Positions 8,986 to 18,046 of a DNA stretch of 64,000 bases are shown in pieces. This DNA comes from Paracoccus haematequi. Lineage in GTDB: Bacteria; Pseudomonadota; Alphaproteobacteria; Rhodobacterales; Rhodobacteraceae. Location of the stretch: positions 124,001 through 188,000 of the forward strand of contig NZ_UZWE01000029.1 of NCBI RefSeq assembly GCF_900631945.1, written 5' to 3'. Both the position numbers and the translations under genes were made by a program. Each line of letters begins with the position of its first letter. The stretch's first letter is position 1. Under the pieces are notes generated by a model that did no database searches, was not told the origin of the DNA, and was given only the letters and a program-made list of their open reading frames with translations.

Positions 8986-10052
8986 CAGGCCGCCCGGTCG
9001 GTCGCGTCGGGGCGGGCGCCGCGCAGGAACCCGGCGACCAGACGGCCGGCCACCTCGGCCGAGGCCAGTTCCTCGCGCGCGTAATGCGCGATGCCGGTGG
9101 CGGCGACGGCCTCGGTCTGGCCCAGGGGAGAGCAGGTGACCATCCCCGAGATGGCGAAGGGCCGCAGCCCGTGGGCGCGCAGCACCTGGGTTCCGCCCAG
9201 GGCGCCCAAGGCGTCGGGCGCGGCGAACAGGATGCCGTCCAGACGCGACCTGATGCGGGATCCGCGCAGGATCGAGGCCGTTTCGGCCTGGAAGACGCCG
9301 TCGGCGATTTCCACCACGACGATCTGGGCGCCATCGGCTGCGGCATTGCCGACCAGGGCCTCGAAGCCCGCCTCGATCCGGGGCAGGGGCATCCGATAGG
9401 TGGTGGGCATCCCGGCATCGGTGAAATCGGTGGCGGGCACGCCCGCATCCTCGAAGGCGTTGAAATCGCCGAAGGCGCCGGTGCCGGTGGCCTTGACCCC
9501 CGCAACCCGGTATCCCGCCGCCGCAAGACCATGCGCGATGCTGACGGCGGCGGTGGTCTTGCCGGAATTCATCGAGGCCCCGAAGACGCCGATCACCGTC
9601 ACATGGTCGGGGATGGTCGCGGCGGGCAGGGCGTAGTCGGCGACGTTCATCCGCCGGCCCGAAGCGTCGATCAGGATGCCGACCGGCTCCAGCCGGGTGG
9701 GGGGCGCCATCCGGCTGTGGGCGCGCTCCATCCGACCGACGATGCCGCCGCCTGCCAGAAGATCGGCGACGGGGCCGTCCAGGACCGCGCGCCCCTCGAA
9801 CTGGTCGGGGGCATAGCGGTCGCCCAGGCACAGCACGACCAGATCGCCGGGATACAGCTCGGACGTGCGGCGGCCTGCAAGCTGAAGCTTGCGGTGCTGG
9901 CCCAGCCCGGCAACCCGGCACAGGACCAGATCGCCCGCCACGGCTGCGGCGAAATCGGCCGACAGTCCGGCCAGGGCGTCCTGGTCCACGCGGCGGGTGG
10001 TGAAGGCCCATTTCAGGGTGTCGGGCGACGGAAATTCGTTCAGGGCAGGCAT
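8985..10052 (-). CDS. P-loop NTPase of unknown function, coupled to the ABC exporter
   Basis: A 355-aa soluble protein. The first 130 residues form an uncharacterised, probably beta-rich domain. A P-loop domain follows, with the Walker A-like sequence GASMNSGKTT near residue 160 and a VVVEIADG strand near 245 that may act as Walker B. The fold recalls MobB, BioD or DUF1611-type NTPases, in which a small molecule is often the ligand; I cannot assign it further. The ATG at 10052 has AGGAG about 6 bp upstream. The gene is first in a two-gene operon with the degenerate ABC exporter, so a joint role in moving or modifying a metabolite is plausible. It diverges from the ferric importer operon across a 219-bp gap. 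Confidence 0.55.
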   Translation of the reverse strand: MPALNEFPSPDTLKWAFTTRRVDQDALAGLSADFAAAVAGDLVLCRVAGLGQHRKLQLAGRRTSELYPGDLVVLCLGDRYAPDQFEGRAVLDGPVADLLAGGGIVGRMERAHSRMAPPTRLEPVGILIDASGRRMNVADYALPAATIPDHVTVIGVFGASMNSGKTTAAVSIAHGLAAAGYRVAGVKATGTGAFGDFNAFEDAGVPATDFTDAGMPTTYRMPLPRIEAGFEALVGNAAADGAQIVVVEIADGVFQAETASILRGSRIRSRLDGILFAAPDALGALGGTQVLRAHGLRPFAISGMVTCSPLGQTEAVAATGIAHYAREELASAEVAGRLVAGFLRGARPDATDRAA

Positions 10053-10271
10053 TGCGCATCTCCTTTGTAGCGCGGTTGCACGAGGATTACGGCGCGGCGC
10101 GGCGGTTATTCCCGAGGGCGGGGGAAAAAGTGGCGCAGCAGGGCGCCGGACCGCTGACCACAGGCCCCTTGCCGCCTTTCCGCCGCGACTGGAGAATGCC
10201 GCCCGGATCGGATAGCACCCGAAAGGCTGCCGCCTTGCGGGGCGCGGCGGGGTGAAACTGAAAGGCCATGA

Positions 10272-11366
10272 ATGCACGCCAATCCGGCAGCCACGCTTGA
10301 GCTTGAAGGCGTGTCGCGCCATTTCGACGGCCGTCCGGTGCTGTCGGACATCTCGCTGGCGATCCCGCCCGGCAGGATCACCTGCCTGCTGGGGCAATCG
10401 GGCTGCGGCAAATCGACCCTGCTCAGGATCATCTCGGGCGTGGACCGGCCCGATCCCGGCAGCCGCATCCTGATGGACGGCACCCAGCTTGTCGGCCCCG
10501 GCCGCTTCGTCGAACCCGAGGACCGCCATATCGGGTTCATGTTCCAGGACTATGCGCTTTTCCCGCATCTGACGGTGGCCGAAAACCTGGCCTTCGGCCT
10601 GCGCCATCTGCCCCGCCCCGCCCGGCGCCAGCGGGTGGCCGAGGTGGTGGACCGGATCGTCGGCCTGGGCCATCTGCTGGACCGCTATCCCCATTCCCTG
10701 TCGGGCGGCGAACAGCAGCGGGTGGCCCTGGCCCGCGCCTTGGCCCCCAAGCCCGCCGTCCTGCTGATGGACGAGCCGTTCTCGAACCTCGACCAGGGCC
10801 TGCGCGAACGGGTCCGCCAAGAGACGGTCGCGACCCTGCGCGAAGCCGGCACGACCGCGATCATGGTCACGCATGATCCGCAAGAGGCCCTGGCCGTGGG
10901 CGATCTGATCGTGCTGATGCGTGACGGCCGGATCGAGCAGGCCGCCTCTCCGTTCGAGATTTACGACCGGCCCTGTTCGGCCTATGCGGCGGAATTCATG
11001 GGCCCCTGCAACCGGCTGACGGGCATCTGGTCGGACGGCCGGATCGTGACCCCCATCGGCACCTTCCCGGCCGATCTGGATCTGCCCGATGGCGCGCTGG
11101 CCCTGGCCTGCATCCGCCCGCAGGCGCTGTCGATCGGTCCCGACGAACAGGGGATTTCCGCCCGGATCGTCGGCAAGACCTTCACCGGGGAAAGCGAACA
11201 GATCGACATCATGGTCCACCCCCTGGCCCAGACGCTGCGGATGCATTCCCATGTCCGCATCCCCATGGCCATCGGCGACAAGGTCAGCCTGCAACTGAAC
11301 GGCGCCCAGATCCATGTCTTCCCCGAGGATCCTTACGGCGGGCAGGATCCCCTGGATCAAAGCTGA
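10272..11366 (+). CDS. fbpC: Ferric iron ABC transporter, ATP-binding protein (FbpC-like)
   Basis: A 364-aa ATPase of an Fbp/Afu-type importer. The Walker A motif GQSGCGKS, signature [15 protein letters not shown], Walker B LLMDEPFSNLD and the H-loop THD are all intact. The C-terminal 120 residues resemble the regulatory TOBE region of this class. The ATG at 10272 is preceded by AAAGG. It opens a three-gene operon, ATPase then binding protein then permease, with 72 bp before the binding-protein gene. The ferric assignment rests on the binding protein, which carries a Tyr pair typical of ferric-binding proteins. Confidence 0.8.
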   Translation: MHANPAATLELEGVSRHFDGRPVLSDISLAIPPGRITCLLGQSGCGKSTLLRIISGVDRPDPGSRILMDGTQLVGPGRFVEPEDRHIGFMFQDYALFPHLTVAENLAFGLRHLPRPARRQRVAEVVDRIVGLGHLLDRYPHSLSGGEQQRVALARALAPKPAVLLMDEPFSNLDQGLRERVRQETVATLREAGTTAIMVTHDPQEALAVGDLIVLMRDGRIEQAASPFEIYDRPCSAYAAEFMGPCNRLTGIWSDGRIVTPIGTFPADLDLPDGALALACIRPQALSIGPDEQGISARIVGKTFTGESEQIDIMVHPLAQTLRMHSHVRIPMAIGDKVSLQLNGAQIHVFPEDPYGGQDPLDQS

Positions 11367-11438
11367 GAAAAATAATAGACTATCCCGCGCCCGTGACGTA
11401 TGACCCTGCGGAAACATCCATGGGTTATGGGAGGTCAC

Positions 11439-12464
11439 ATGAAATCCGCACCGTTCGTTCTTCGCGCCGCCTTGGCATCGACAGCCATTCTTGCCGCGAC
11501 GGGCGCCGCCCAGGCCCAGGAACTGAACCTTTATACCTCGCGCGAGCCGGGACTGGTCGAGCCGCTGCTGGCCGCCTTCACCGAATCCACGGGCATCACG
11601 GTGAACACCGTCTTTCTGAAGGACGGGCTGGCGGAACGCGTGGCGTCCGAGGGCGAAAGCTCGCCCGCCGACCTGCTGATGGCCGTCGATGCGGGCAACC
11701 TGGCCGATCTGGTGGACAAGGGCCTGACCCAGCCGGTCGAATCCGAGGTTCTGGCCGCGGCAGTGCCGGAAAACCTGCGCGATCCCGGCAACCAGTGGTT
11801 CGCCCTGTCGATGCGCGCGCGCGTGATCTATGCCGCCAAGGATCTGGACACCGACAGCATCACCTATGAAAGCCTGGCGGACCCGGAATGGAAGGGCCGC
11901 ATCTGCATCCGGTCGGGCCAGCATCCCTATAACACGGCGCTGTTTTCGGCCTTCATGGCCCATCACGGCGCGGCCGAGACCGAGGAATGGCTGACCGGCC
12001 TCAAGGCCAATCTGGCGCGGCAGGCGGGGGGCGGCGACCGCGACGGGGCCAAGGACATCCTGGGCGGCATCTGCGACATCGCGGTGGCGAATTCGTATTA
12101 TGTCGGCCTGATGCAGTCCGGGAAGGGCGGCGACGAACAGCGCGCCTGGGGCGATGCGATCAAGGTGATCCTGCCCACCTTCGAGGATGGCGGCACGCAT
12201 GTGAACATCAGCGGCGCGGCCGTCGCCAAGCACGCCCCGAACCGCGATCAGGCGGTGCAACTGCTGGAATATCTGGTCTCGGACGAGGCGCAGAAGATCT
12301 ATGCCGAGGCGAATTACGAATACCCCGTCAAGCCCGGCGCTGCGGTCGATCCGATCATCGCCTCGTTCGGCGAATTGCAGGTCGATCCCACGCCGCTGAC
12401 CCGGATCGTGGAGAACCGCAAGGAGGCCAGCGAACTGGTCGACCGTGTCGGCTTCGACAACTGA
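11439..12464 (+). CDS. fbpA: Periplasmic ferric-binding protein (FbpA/FutA-like)
   Basis: A 341-aa periplasmic binding protein that delivers iron to the FbpB-FbpC importer. It has a signal peptide ending AAQAQE near residue 28, then the LNLYTSRE strand typical of the family. The adjacent tyrosines in ANSYYVGLM, near residue 220, match the iron-coordinating Tyr pair of FbpA/FutA proteins. The ATG at 11439 is chosen because GGGAGGTC lies 5-6 bp upstream; an in-frame ATG earlier would not give a signal peptide at the N-terminus. The 3' end overlaps the permease start by 20 bp. Confidence 0.82.
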   Translation: MKSAPFVLRAALASTAILAATGAAQAQELNLYTSREPGLVEPLLAAFTESTGITVNTVFLKDGLAERVASEGESSPADLLMAVDAGNLADLVDKGLTQPVESEVLAAAVPENLRDPGNQWFALSMRARVIYAAKDLDTDSITYESLADPEWKGRICIRSGQHPYNTALFSAFMAHHGAAETEEWLTGLKANLARQAGGGDRDGAKDILGGICDIAVANSYYVGLMQSGKGGDEQRAWGDAIKVILPTFEDGGTHVNISGAAVAKHAPNRDQAVQLLEYLVSDEAQKIYAEANYEYPVKPGAAVDPIIASFGELQVDPTPLTRIVENRKEASELVDRVGFDN

Positions 12465-14160
12465 GACGGCGGGCGGGGCCTCGCCCCGCCGCCTCCTGTC
12501 TGCGGCGGTCCTGTCGGCCGCATCCGTCCTGCGTCTGCGCGGCGGGTTCTGGGTCTGGGCCAGCCTGCTGATCGCGGCCCTGGTCCTTGTCCCCGTCCTG
12601 GCCCTGGGCTGGCAGGCGGCCCAAGGGTCCGAGGGCCTGTGGTCCCATCTGGCGCGGCATGTGCTGCCCCATGCCCTGGGCCAGACGGCGATGCTGATGG
12701 CCGGTGTCGGCTGTCTGACGGCGGTGATCGGGATCACGGTGGCATGGCTGGTCACGGCCTATGACTTTCCCGGCCGCCGGATGCTGGAATGGGCGCTGCT
12801 GCTGCCCCTGGCCGTGCCGACCTATATCATCGCCTATGTCTATCTGGACATGCTGCACCCGCTTGGCCCGTTCCAGTCGCTGGTCAGGGCGGTGCTGGGC
12901 TTCGACAGCCCGCGCGACTTCCGCTTGCCCGACATCCGGTCGATGACCGGCGCGATCCTGCTGCTGGGCCTTGTCCTTTACCCCTATGTCTATCTGCCGG
13001 TGCGGGCGATGTTCATGACCCAGGCCGCCAACCTGGTCGAGGTCGCCCATACCCTGGGCACCTCGCGGCGGCGGATGCTGTGGCGCGTCGCGCTGCCGTT
13101 GGCGCGCCCGGCCATCGCCATCGGCACCAGCCTGGCGCTGATGGAGGTTCTGAACGACATCGGCGCCTCGGAATTCCTGGGGGTCCGGTCGCTGACGATC
13201 TCGGTCTATACGACCTGGGTCACGCGATCCGACCTGGCCGGTGCGTCGCAGATCGCCCTGGCGATGCTGCTGCTGGTGGTCGCGCTGATCTCGCTTGAGC
13301 GGTGGGCGCGCCGCAAGCAGCGTTACTCGGTCAGTGCGCAGCGCGCCCGCAGCATGGCGCGCCACCCCCTGAAAGGCGCGGCCCGCTGGGCGGCGCTGTC
13401 GGTCTGCCTGTTGCCCGTGGTGCTGGGCTTCGTGCTGCCCGCCCTCTATCTGACGACCGAGGCCTGGAAGCGGTTCCAGTTCGCGGGCCTGTCCGCCCGC
13501 CTTCTGACCGAGGCCTGGAACACCTTCGCCTTGTCCGCCCTGGCCACCGCCGCCGTGCTGGCCTGCGGCCTGATCGTCGCCTATGCCGCGCGCCTGTTTC
13601 CGCAGCGGGGGATGCAGGCGGTCCAGCGGGCCGCGTCGCTGGGCTATGCGATGCCGGGCACGATCCTGGCGCTTGGCATCCTGATCGCGGCGGGCGGTCT
13701 GGACCGCTGGATCGGCCGGACGGCCAGGGATCTGCTGGGCATCGATCCGGGGCTGGTGCTAATCGGGTCGGGGCTGGCGCTTGGCTATGCCTATCTGGCG
13801 CGGTTCCTGGCGATCTCGGTCGGTTCGGTCGAGGCCGGGCTGACCCGCATCCCGCGCAGCTATGACCAGTCGGCGCGCACCCTGGGCCATGGCATCGGCA
13901 GCACGCTGCGCCGTGTCCACCTGCCGCTGTCCAGGGCGGCTCTTGCCGCAGCCGGGCTGCTGGTCTTTGTCGACTGCATGAAGGAACTGTCCGCGACCCT
14001 GCTGCTGCGCCCGCTGAACTTCGAAACCCTGGCGACGCATCTTTACGGAGAGGCCGCGCGCGGAACCTATGAAGAGGCCGCCATCGCCGCCCTGGCCATC
14101 GTCCTGGTGGGGATCCTGCCGGTGATCCTGCTGGCGCGGGTGGGCCAGAGGAACGGCTGA
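12445..14160 (+). CDS. fbpB: Ferric iron ABC transporter permease (FbpB-like)
   Basis: A 571-aa inner-membrane permease with two fused binding-protein-dependent permease halves, about 12 membrane helices in total. Each half carries an EAA-type loop (EVAHTLGTSRRRMLWRV near 195; SARTLGHGIGSTLRRV near 475) that contacts the ATPase. The GTG start at 12445 lies inside the fbpA 3' end, so translation is coupled. The duplicated architecture and length are normal for FbpB proteins. It is the last gene of the operon. Confidence 0.8.
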   Translation: MSASTTETAGGASPRRLLSAAVLSAASVLRLRGGFWVWASLLIAALVLVPVLALGWQAAQGSEGLWSHLARHVLPHALGQTAMLMAGVGCLTAVIGITVAWLVTAYDFPGRRMLEWALLLPLAVPTYIIAYVYLDMLHPLGPFQSLVRAVLGFDSPRDFRLPDIRSMTGAILLLGLVLYPYVYLPVRAMFMTQAANLVEVAHTLGTSRRRMLWRVALPLARPAIAIGTSLALMEVLNDIGASEFLGVRSLTISVYTTWVTRSDLAGASQIALAMLLLVVALISLERWARRKQRYSVSAQRARSMARHPLKGAARWAALSVCLLPVVLGFVLPALYLTTEAWKRFQFAGLSARLLTEAWNTFALSALATAAVLACGLIVAYAARLFPQRGMQAVQRAASLGYAMPGTILALGILIAAGGLDRWIGRTARDLLGIDPGLVLIGSGLALGYAYLARFLAISVGSVEAGLTRIPRSYDQSARTLGHGIGSTLRRVHLPLSRAALAAAGLLVFVDCMKELSATLLLRPLNFETLATHLYGEAARGTYEEAAIAALAIVLVGILPVILLARVGQRNG

Positions 14161-14261
14161 ACGCGGACGCCGCCGGGCTGCGGCAAGAACCGCCACAAAT
14201 CCGCAGCGCCAGCGTCATGATCGGGCTGCACACAGCTGTGACCGCAAGACGGGAACAGCGA

Positions 14262-14486
14262 CGTGCAAAAACTTGCGCTTCCGACCTCGGCGACTGCGCT
14301 GGCTTCCGCGACCTGATCCCCGATCTGAAACGGGGCGGTGGCTATGTTGTGGACAAGGTTCGAGGGCTTTGCCGTCGACGCGGCAGGCGAAGGCCGGGTC
14401 GTCACCGACAACGACGGCGTGGACGACAGTTTGGGCAAGGCGCTGTTCCGGTCCGTCGGCCCCGTCGCCGCCGCGCAATGGCAAGG
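14262..14486 (+). pseudogene. Decayed C-terminus of a phytase-like esterase
   Basis: Two adjacent frames together encode the end of a family known for 'esterase-like activity of phytase'. One frame gives DLIPDLKRGGGYVVDKV and the next gives EGFAVDAAGEGRVVTDNDG followed by VDDSLGKALFRSVG. They join if one C near 14361 is removed. A further break lies upstream, near 14313. Nothing of the other several hundred residues remains. It ends just before the hairpin at 14487, which was probably its own terminator. Confidence 0.6.
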
Positions 14487-14514
14487 AAGGGCGCCCGCCA
14501 GACGGGCGCCTTTT
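14487..14514 (+). terminator. Bidirectional hairpin terminator
   Basis: GGCGCCCG (14490-14497) pairs with CGGGCGCC (14503-14510) around a 5-nt loop. AAG before and TTTT after extend the stem and give a short T tail on the plus strand. On the minus strand it lies about 10 bp beyond the dctP stop, so it can also end the TRAP operon. Confidence 0.65.
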
Positions 14515-14524
14515 GGCAGACGGC

Positions 14525-15493
14525 TTACCGATTCAGAAGCGCGTCCCGTTCCTGCTCAAGATCGACCAGCAGCGGCGTCTTGGCGCGCCATTCCTCGTAC
14601 CAGGTCTCGACCGCGTCGCCGAAGACATCCGGCCCGACCTCTTTCAGCGGGGCGCCCGCCTCGACCAGCCGGGCGCGATAGTCGGCGTCGATTCCGGGAT
14701 AGGCGGCGCGGATGTCGGCGGTCGTCTGCGCCATCAGCCCGGCGATCAGGGCGCGGTCATCCTCGGAATAGGTCTGCCATTTGCGGGCGGACGCCACGGC
14801 GAACATCGGGAAGATCATGTGCCGGGTGTCCAGAACCTGGGCCGAATGGTCGTGGAAACGGTTGTTCCAGGTGCCTTCAAGGTCGATCTGCATCCCGTCG
14901 ATCTGGCCGTTGGTATAGGCGTCGAACAGTTCCGGCAGCGGCAGCGGCGTGGGCGCGGTTCCGGCGCGGGTCCAGAAATCCAGTTCCTGCGCCAGGGGCA
15001 CGGTGCGGATCTTGCGGCCCGCCAGGGTCTCGCCCTCGGCCACCGGGCGCGAGACCAGCACGATCCGCATCCCCGCCATCCCCAGGCCCAGCCCCTTCAG
15101 CCCCAGCCCGCCCAGTCGGTCCTGCAAGGCGGCGGCCGTATCGCCCTCCAGCAGACGTGCGGCGGATTCGGCGTCGGGAACCAGATAGGGCGCGACCAGG
15201 ATGCCGAAATCGGCGTTGCGGTTGGCCAGTTCGCCCACCGTCAGGAAGGCGAAATCCAGCGCGCCCGCTTGCAGCTGTTGCAGCATCTGCGCCTCGTTTC
15301 CCAACTGCCCCGAGGGGAAGACGCTCAGCGTCAGTCGGCCGTCGGTTTCGTCGGCCAGCCTTTCGGCCAGCTTCTGCGCCGACAGGGTCCACTGGTGCGG
15401 CGGCGGCGTGACCATGCCGATGCGCAGCGTCTCGGCGAAGGCGGGCGCGGCAATCATCAGCAGGCAGGCCGCGGCGGTTTTCAGGATCTTCAT
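14525..15493 (-). CDS. dctP: TRAP transporter substrate-binding protein (DctP family)
   Basis: A 322-aa periplasmic protein that captures an organic acid or related solute for the DctQM membrane pair. The signal peptide is MKILKTAAACLLMIAAPAFA. The mature part begins ETLRIGMVTPPPHQW and carries the family features, including the basic segment GRKIRTVPL near residue 165, where DctP proteins bind the carboxylate through Arg. It is the last gene of the operon, 3 bp after dctM. The ligand cannot be told from the sequence. Confidence 0.85.
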   Translation of the reverse strand: MKILKTAAACLLMIAAPAFAETLRIGMVTPPPHQWTLSAQKLAERLADETDGRLTLSVFPSGQLGNEAQMLQQLQAGALDFAFLTVGELANRNADFGILVAPYLVPDAESAARLLEGDTAAALQDRLGGLGLKGLGLGMAGMRIVLVSRPVAEGETLAGRKIRTVPLAQELDFWTRAGTAPTPLPLPELFDAYTNGQIDGMQIDLEGTWNNRFHDHSAQVLDTRHMIFPMFAVASARKWQTYSEDDRALIAGLMAQTTADIRAAYPGIDADYRARLVEAGAPLKEVGPDVFGDAVETWYEEWRAKTPLLVDLEQERDALLNR

Positions 15494-15496
15494 GGG

Positions 15497-16756
15497 TCAG
15501 GCTCCGGCTTGGAAGGCGGCGACGATGGACATGCCCGCCAGGACGGCCAGCATGGCGGCGAAGAAGGGCATCAGCAGCCAGGACAGCCGCTCGGCCCGGA
15601 CCCCGGTCAGCAGCGAGGCGGTGAACAGTCCGGCGCCGACCGGGGGCGACAGCAGCCCCAGGGCCAGGTTGGCGCAGAGGATCACCCCGAAGGCCAGCGG
15701 GTCGATGCCATAGACCCCGGTCGAGATCGGCAGCAGGACCGGCGCGGTCAGGATGATGGCCGGGATCGGCTCCAGCACGGTGCCCAGCAGCAGCAGCAGC
15801 AGGTTCAGCAGGATCAGGAACATCAGGGGCGTCGCGGCCATGTCCTGCACCCAGGCGGCGGCCTGGGCGGGCAGGTTGCCGAAGGTCAGCACCCAGGCCA
15901 GTACCTGCGCGGCCGCGACCAGATACAGCACCGCGCCCGAGGTGACGGCGGTGCGCACGAAGGCGGCGGGCAGGTCGCGGGGCCGCAAGTCGCCATAGAT
16001 CGGCCCGCCCACGACGATGGCCGCGACCGAGGCGACGGCGGCGGCCTCGGTCGGGGTGGCGATGCCGCCGATGATCGAGCCGATGGCGATGGCGGGGACC
16101 ACCAGGGCGGGCAGGGCGTCGGCGGCGGCGCGCAGCCGCGCGGGCAGCGGCTGGGACGGAACGCGGGGCAGGGCGTGGCGCCAGCCCAGCCAGCCGATCA
16201 CCAGGGCGAAGGAGGCGGCCAGGGCCAGGCCGGGAATGACCGAGGCGATGAACAGATCCCCCACCGGCACCTGCGCGATGGCGGCATAGACGATCAGGTT
16301 CATCGACGGCGGCAGGACCGGCGCCAGCAACCCGCCCGCCGCCGTCACCGTGGTCGCCAGGTCGCGGGGATAGCCCGCGCGCTCCATCTCGGGCACGGCA
16401 AGCCGGGTCATCACGGTCAGTTGCGCCACCGTGGACCCCAGGATCGAGGCCATCATCAGGTTCGCCAGCAGGTTCACATAGGCCAGCCCCGCCCGGACCG
16501 GCCAGATCAGCGCCTGCGCCAGGACCAGCAGGCGCCGCCCGATGCCGCCGACGCCCATCAGTTCGCCCAGCAGGATGAATAGCGGCAGCGACAGCAGGCT
16601 GTAGCTTTCGATGCCCGCGAACAACTGCTGGCCGAAGCCTTGCAGCAAGGCGGTGTTGCCCTGGTTCACGATCAGGATCAGCGCGGTGGCGATCATCGCA
16701 AAGGCGATGGGCGCGCCGATCGCCAGCAGCGCCAGGAAGGACAGGCCCGCCGTCAC
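15497..16756 (-). CDS. dctM: TRAP transporter large permease (DctM family)
   Basis: A 419-aa inner-membrane subunit that couples sodium entry to solute import. It has about 12 hydrophobic segments and the glycine-proline-rich ILGSTVAQLTVM and PPSMNLIVYAAIA regions of the family. The start is a GTG at 16756 that overlaps the dctQ stop (GTGA). This gives the normal DctM length; a longer open frame upstream is only the dctQ gene read in another frame. Coupled to dctQ and followed by dctP. Confidence 0.85.
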   Translation of the reverse strand: MTAGLSFLALLAIGAPIAFAMIATALILIVNQGNTALLQGFGQQLFAGIESYSLLSLPLFILLGELMGVGGIGRRLLVLAQALIWPVRAGLAYVNLLANLMMASILGSTVAQLTVMTRLAVPEMERAGYPRDLATTVTAAGGLLAPVLPPSMNLIVYAAIAQVPVGDLFIASVIPGLALAASFALVIGWLGWRHALPRVPSQPLPARLRAAADALPALVVPAIAIGSIIGGIATPTEAAAVASVAAIVVGGPIYGDLRPRDLPAAFVRTAVTSGAVLYLVAAAQVLAWVLTFGNLPAQAAAWVQDMAATPLMFLILLNLLLLLLGTVLEPIPAIILTAPVLLPISTGVYGIDPLAFGVILCANLALGLLSPPVGAGLFTASLLTGVRAERLSWLLMPFFAAMLAVLAGMSIVAAFQAGA

Positions 16757-17301
16757 CGCCGCAGCCCCCGCAGGTCTGTCAGCAAGGCGGCCAGGCAATG
16801 AATCAGGGCCGTCGCGCAGGTCAGCGGCAGGGCCAGCCAGAACCAGATCTTGCGCAGGCCCAGGGTGTTGGTCGGATCGCTGTAGACGAAGTTGAAGCTT
16901 TCCTGGGCCAGGGCCGCGCCCGATCCGGCGCGCAGCAGGCCCGGCAGGTCGAACCACCGCCACAGGATCGCCGCCAGCACCAGCAGGAAGGCCAGCACCG
17001 CCAGGTCGGCCAGCAGCGCCAGCCGGGCGCGGCCGCGCGGGTCCAGCCGGTCGGGCAGCAGGCCGATGGCCATGTGCCCCCGCATGGCGATCCCCAGCGA
17101 GGCGCCGACGAAAGCCAGGATCACCATCAGGTGGACGGCCAGTTCGTCCGTCCAGATCAACGGCCGCCCGGCCGCGCGGGACACGACATTCGCCAGCAGC
17201 AGCGCCAGGATGGCGGCCACGAGGATGCCCCCCGCCGCGGCTTCGGCCCGCATGACGGCGCGGCTTGCCCGCTGCAAGGCGTGTTCGTCGGACGCGGACA
17301 A
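16753..17301 (-). CDS. dctQ: TRAP transporter small permease (DctQ family)
   Basis: A 182-aa inner-membrane protein with four hydrophobic helices. The motif [19 protein letters not shown] in the second helix and the nearby GHMAIGLL stretch are typical of DctQ. It starts 4 bp after the cytochrome b561 stop and overlaps the dctM start by four bases, so all four genes form one tight operon. Confidence 0.83.
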   Translation of the reverse strand: MSASDEHALQRASRAVMRAEAAAGGILVAAILALLLANVVSRAAGRPLIWTDELAVHLMVILAFVGASLGIAMRGHMAIGLLPDRLDPRGRARLALLADLAVLAFLLVLAAILWRWFDLPGLLRAGSGAALAQESFNFVYSDPTNTLGLRKIWFWLALPLTCATALIHCLAALLTDLRGLRR

Positions 17302-17305
17302 GGCC

Positions 17306-17869
17306 TCAGCGCCGCCCGGCCATGCGCTTCAGCGTGCCGTCGCGCCACATCGCCTGGTGGACGCCCACCATCGCCACATGCCCCGCGACGACGGCCAGCA
17401 GCAGCCAGGCCAGCTCTCCGTGCAGGGCGCCGGCCAGGGCGGCGGTCCATTCGACCGGCGGCGACTTGGGTGCGAAGATCTGCGCGCCGAACAGGGTCAG
17501 GCCGCGTTCGGACCCCCAGGCCCGCAGCAGGCCCAGCGACGGGATGGCCAGCATCAGCAGATACAGAAGCCCGTGCCCGGCGGCCGCCGCGCGGCCTTGC
17601 CAGCCGTCGCCATGCGCGGGCCGGGTGCGGCGATTGGCCAGGGCCCACAGGATGCGCAGGATCACCAGCACGAACAGTGCGGCGCCCACCGGCGCATGGC
17701 TGCCGACAAAGGGCGCCAGCCAGTCCTGGCGGCCATAGATCGCCCGCAGCCCCATCCCCAGGAACTGCCACAGGATCAGCGCGGCCATCAGCCAGTGCAG
17801 GATTCGCGTCACGGCTCCATAGACATGCGGCGTGTCTCGCAGCGGCACCCGCAAGGGGATATGGCTCAT
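17306..17869 (-). CDS. Cytochrome b561-family di-haem membrane protein
   Basis: A 187-aa membrane protein with four helices, resembling bacterial cytochrome b561 (YodB/CybB type), which moves electrons between quinols and periplasmic partners. Likely haem ligands are His in RILHWLMA (near 25), GSHAPVG (near 58), LHGELAWLL (near 148) and [11 protein letters not shown] (near 162-167). It is the first gene of the TRAP operon, an unusual pairing. It may serve a redox step linked to the imported solute, or simply share the promoter. Confidence 0.75.
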   Translation of the reverse strand: MSHIPLRVPLRDTPHVYGAVTRILHWLMAALILWQFLGMGLRAIYGRQDWLAPFVGSHAPVGAALFVLVILRILWALANRRTRPAHGDGWQGRAAAAGHGLLYLLMLAIPSLGLLRAWGSERGLTLFGAQIFAPKSPPVEWTAALAGALHGELAWLLLAVVAGHVAMVGVHQAMWRDGTLKRMAGRR

Positions 17870-17987
17870 GGCTGGACCTCGGGCTCCGGGGGACGACCGG
17901 CGGATGGCTGCGATGGCTGGCTTTCCACGGGTCTTTCCCGCCTCTTAGCGGGTCGGACGGGCCTGTCCAAGCCCGTCGCGCGAAAAG

Positions 17988-18016
17988 TTGACGATTTAAG
18001 TCAGGGGGCTTATGCC
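17988..18016 (+). promoter_or_regulatory. Candidate promoter of the siderophore operon
   Basis: TTGACG (17988-17993), a 17-bp spacer, then TATGCC (18011-18016) fits a sigma-70-type promoter with a weak -10. It lies 31 bp before the GTG of the aryl-AMP ligase. I could not make out a clear Fur or other iron-responsive operator. Confidence 0.35.
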
Positions 18017-18046
18017 GCAGGCGAACCGACCCGGAAGGCCAGCGAT

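Noticed and set aside
10053-12755. Upstream extension of the minus-strand P-loop gene to about 1250 codons
   Set aside because: The extra part is antisense to the Fbp operon and shows no domain; the ATG at 10052 has a good ribosome site and gives a compact protein.
14530-16582. A plus-strand frame of about 770 codons across the TRAP genes
   Set aside because: It is a Gln/Gly/Arg/His-rich antisense reading of dctM and dctP, which have clear family motifs on the minus strand.
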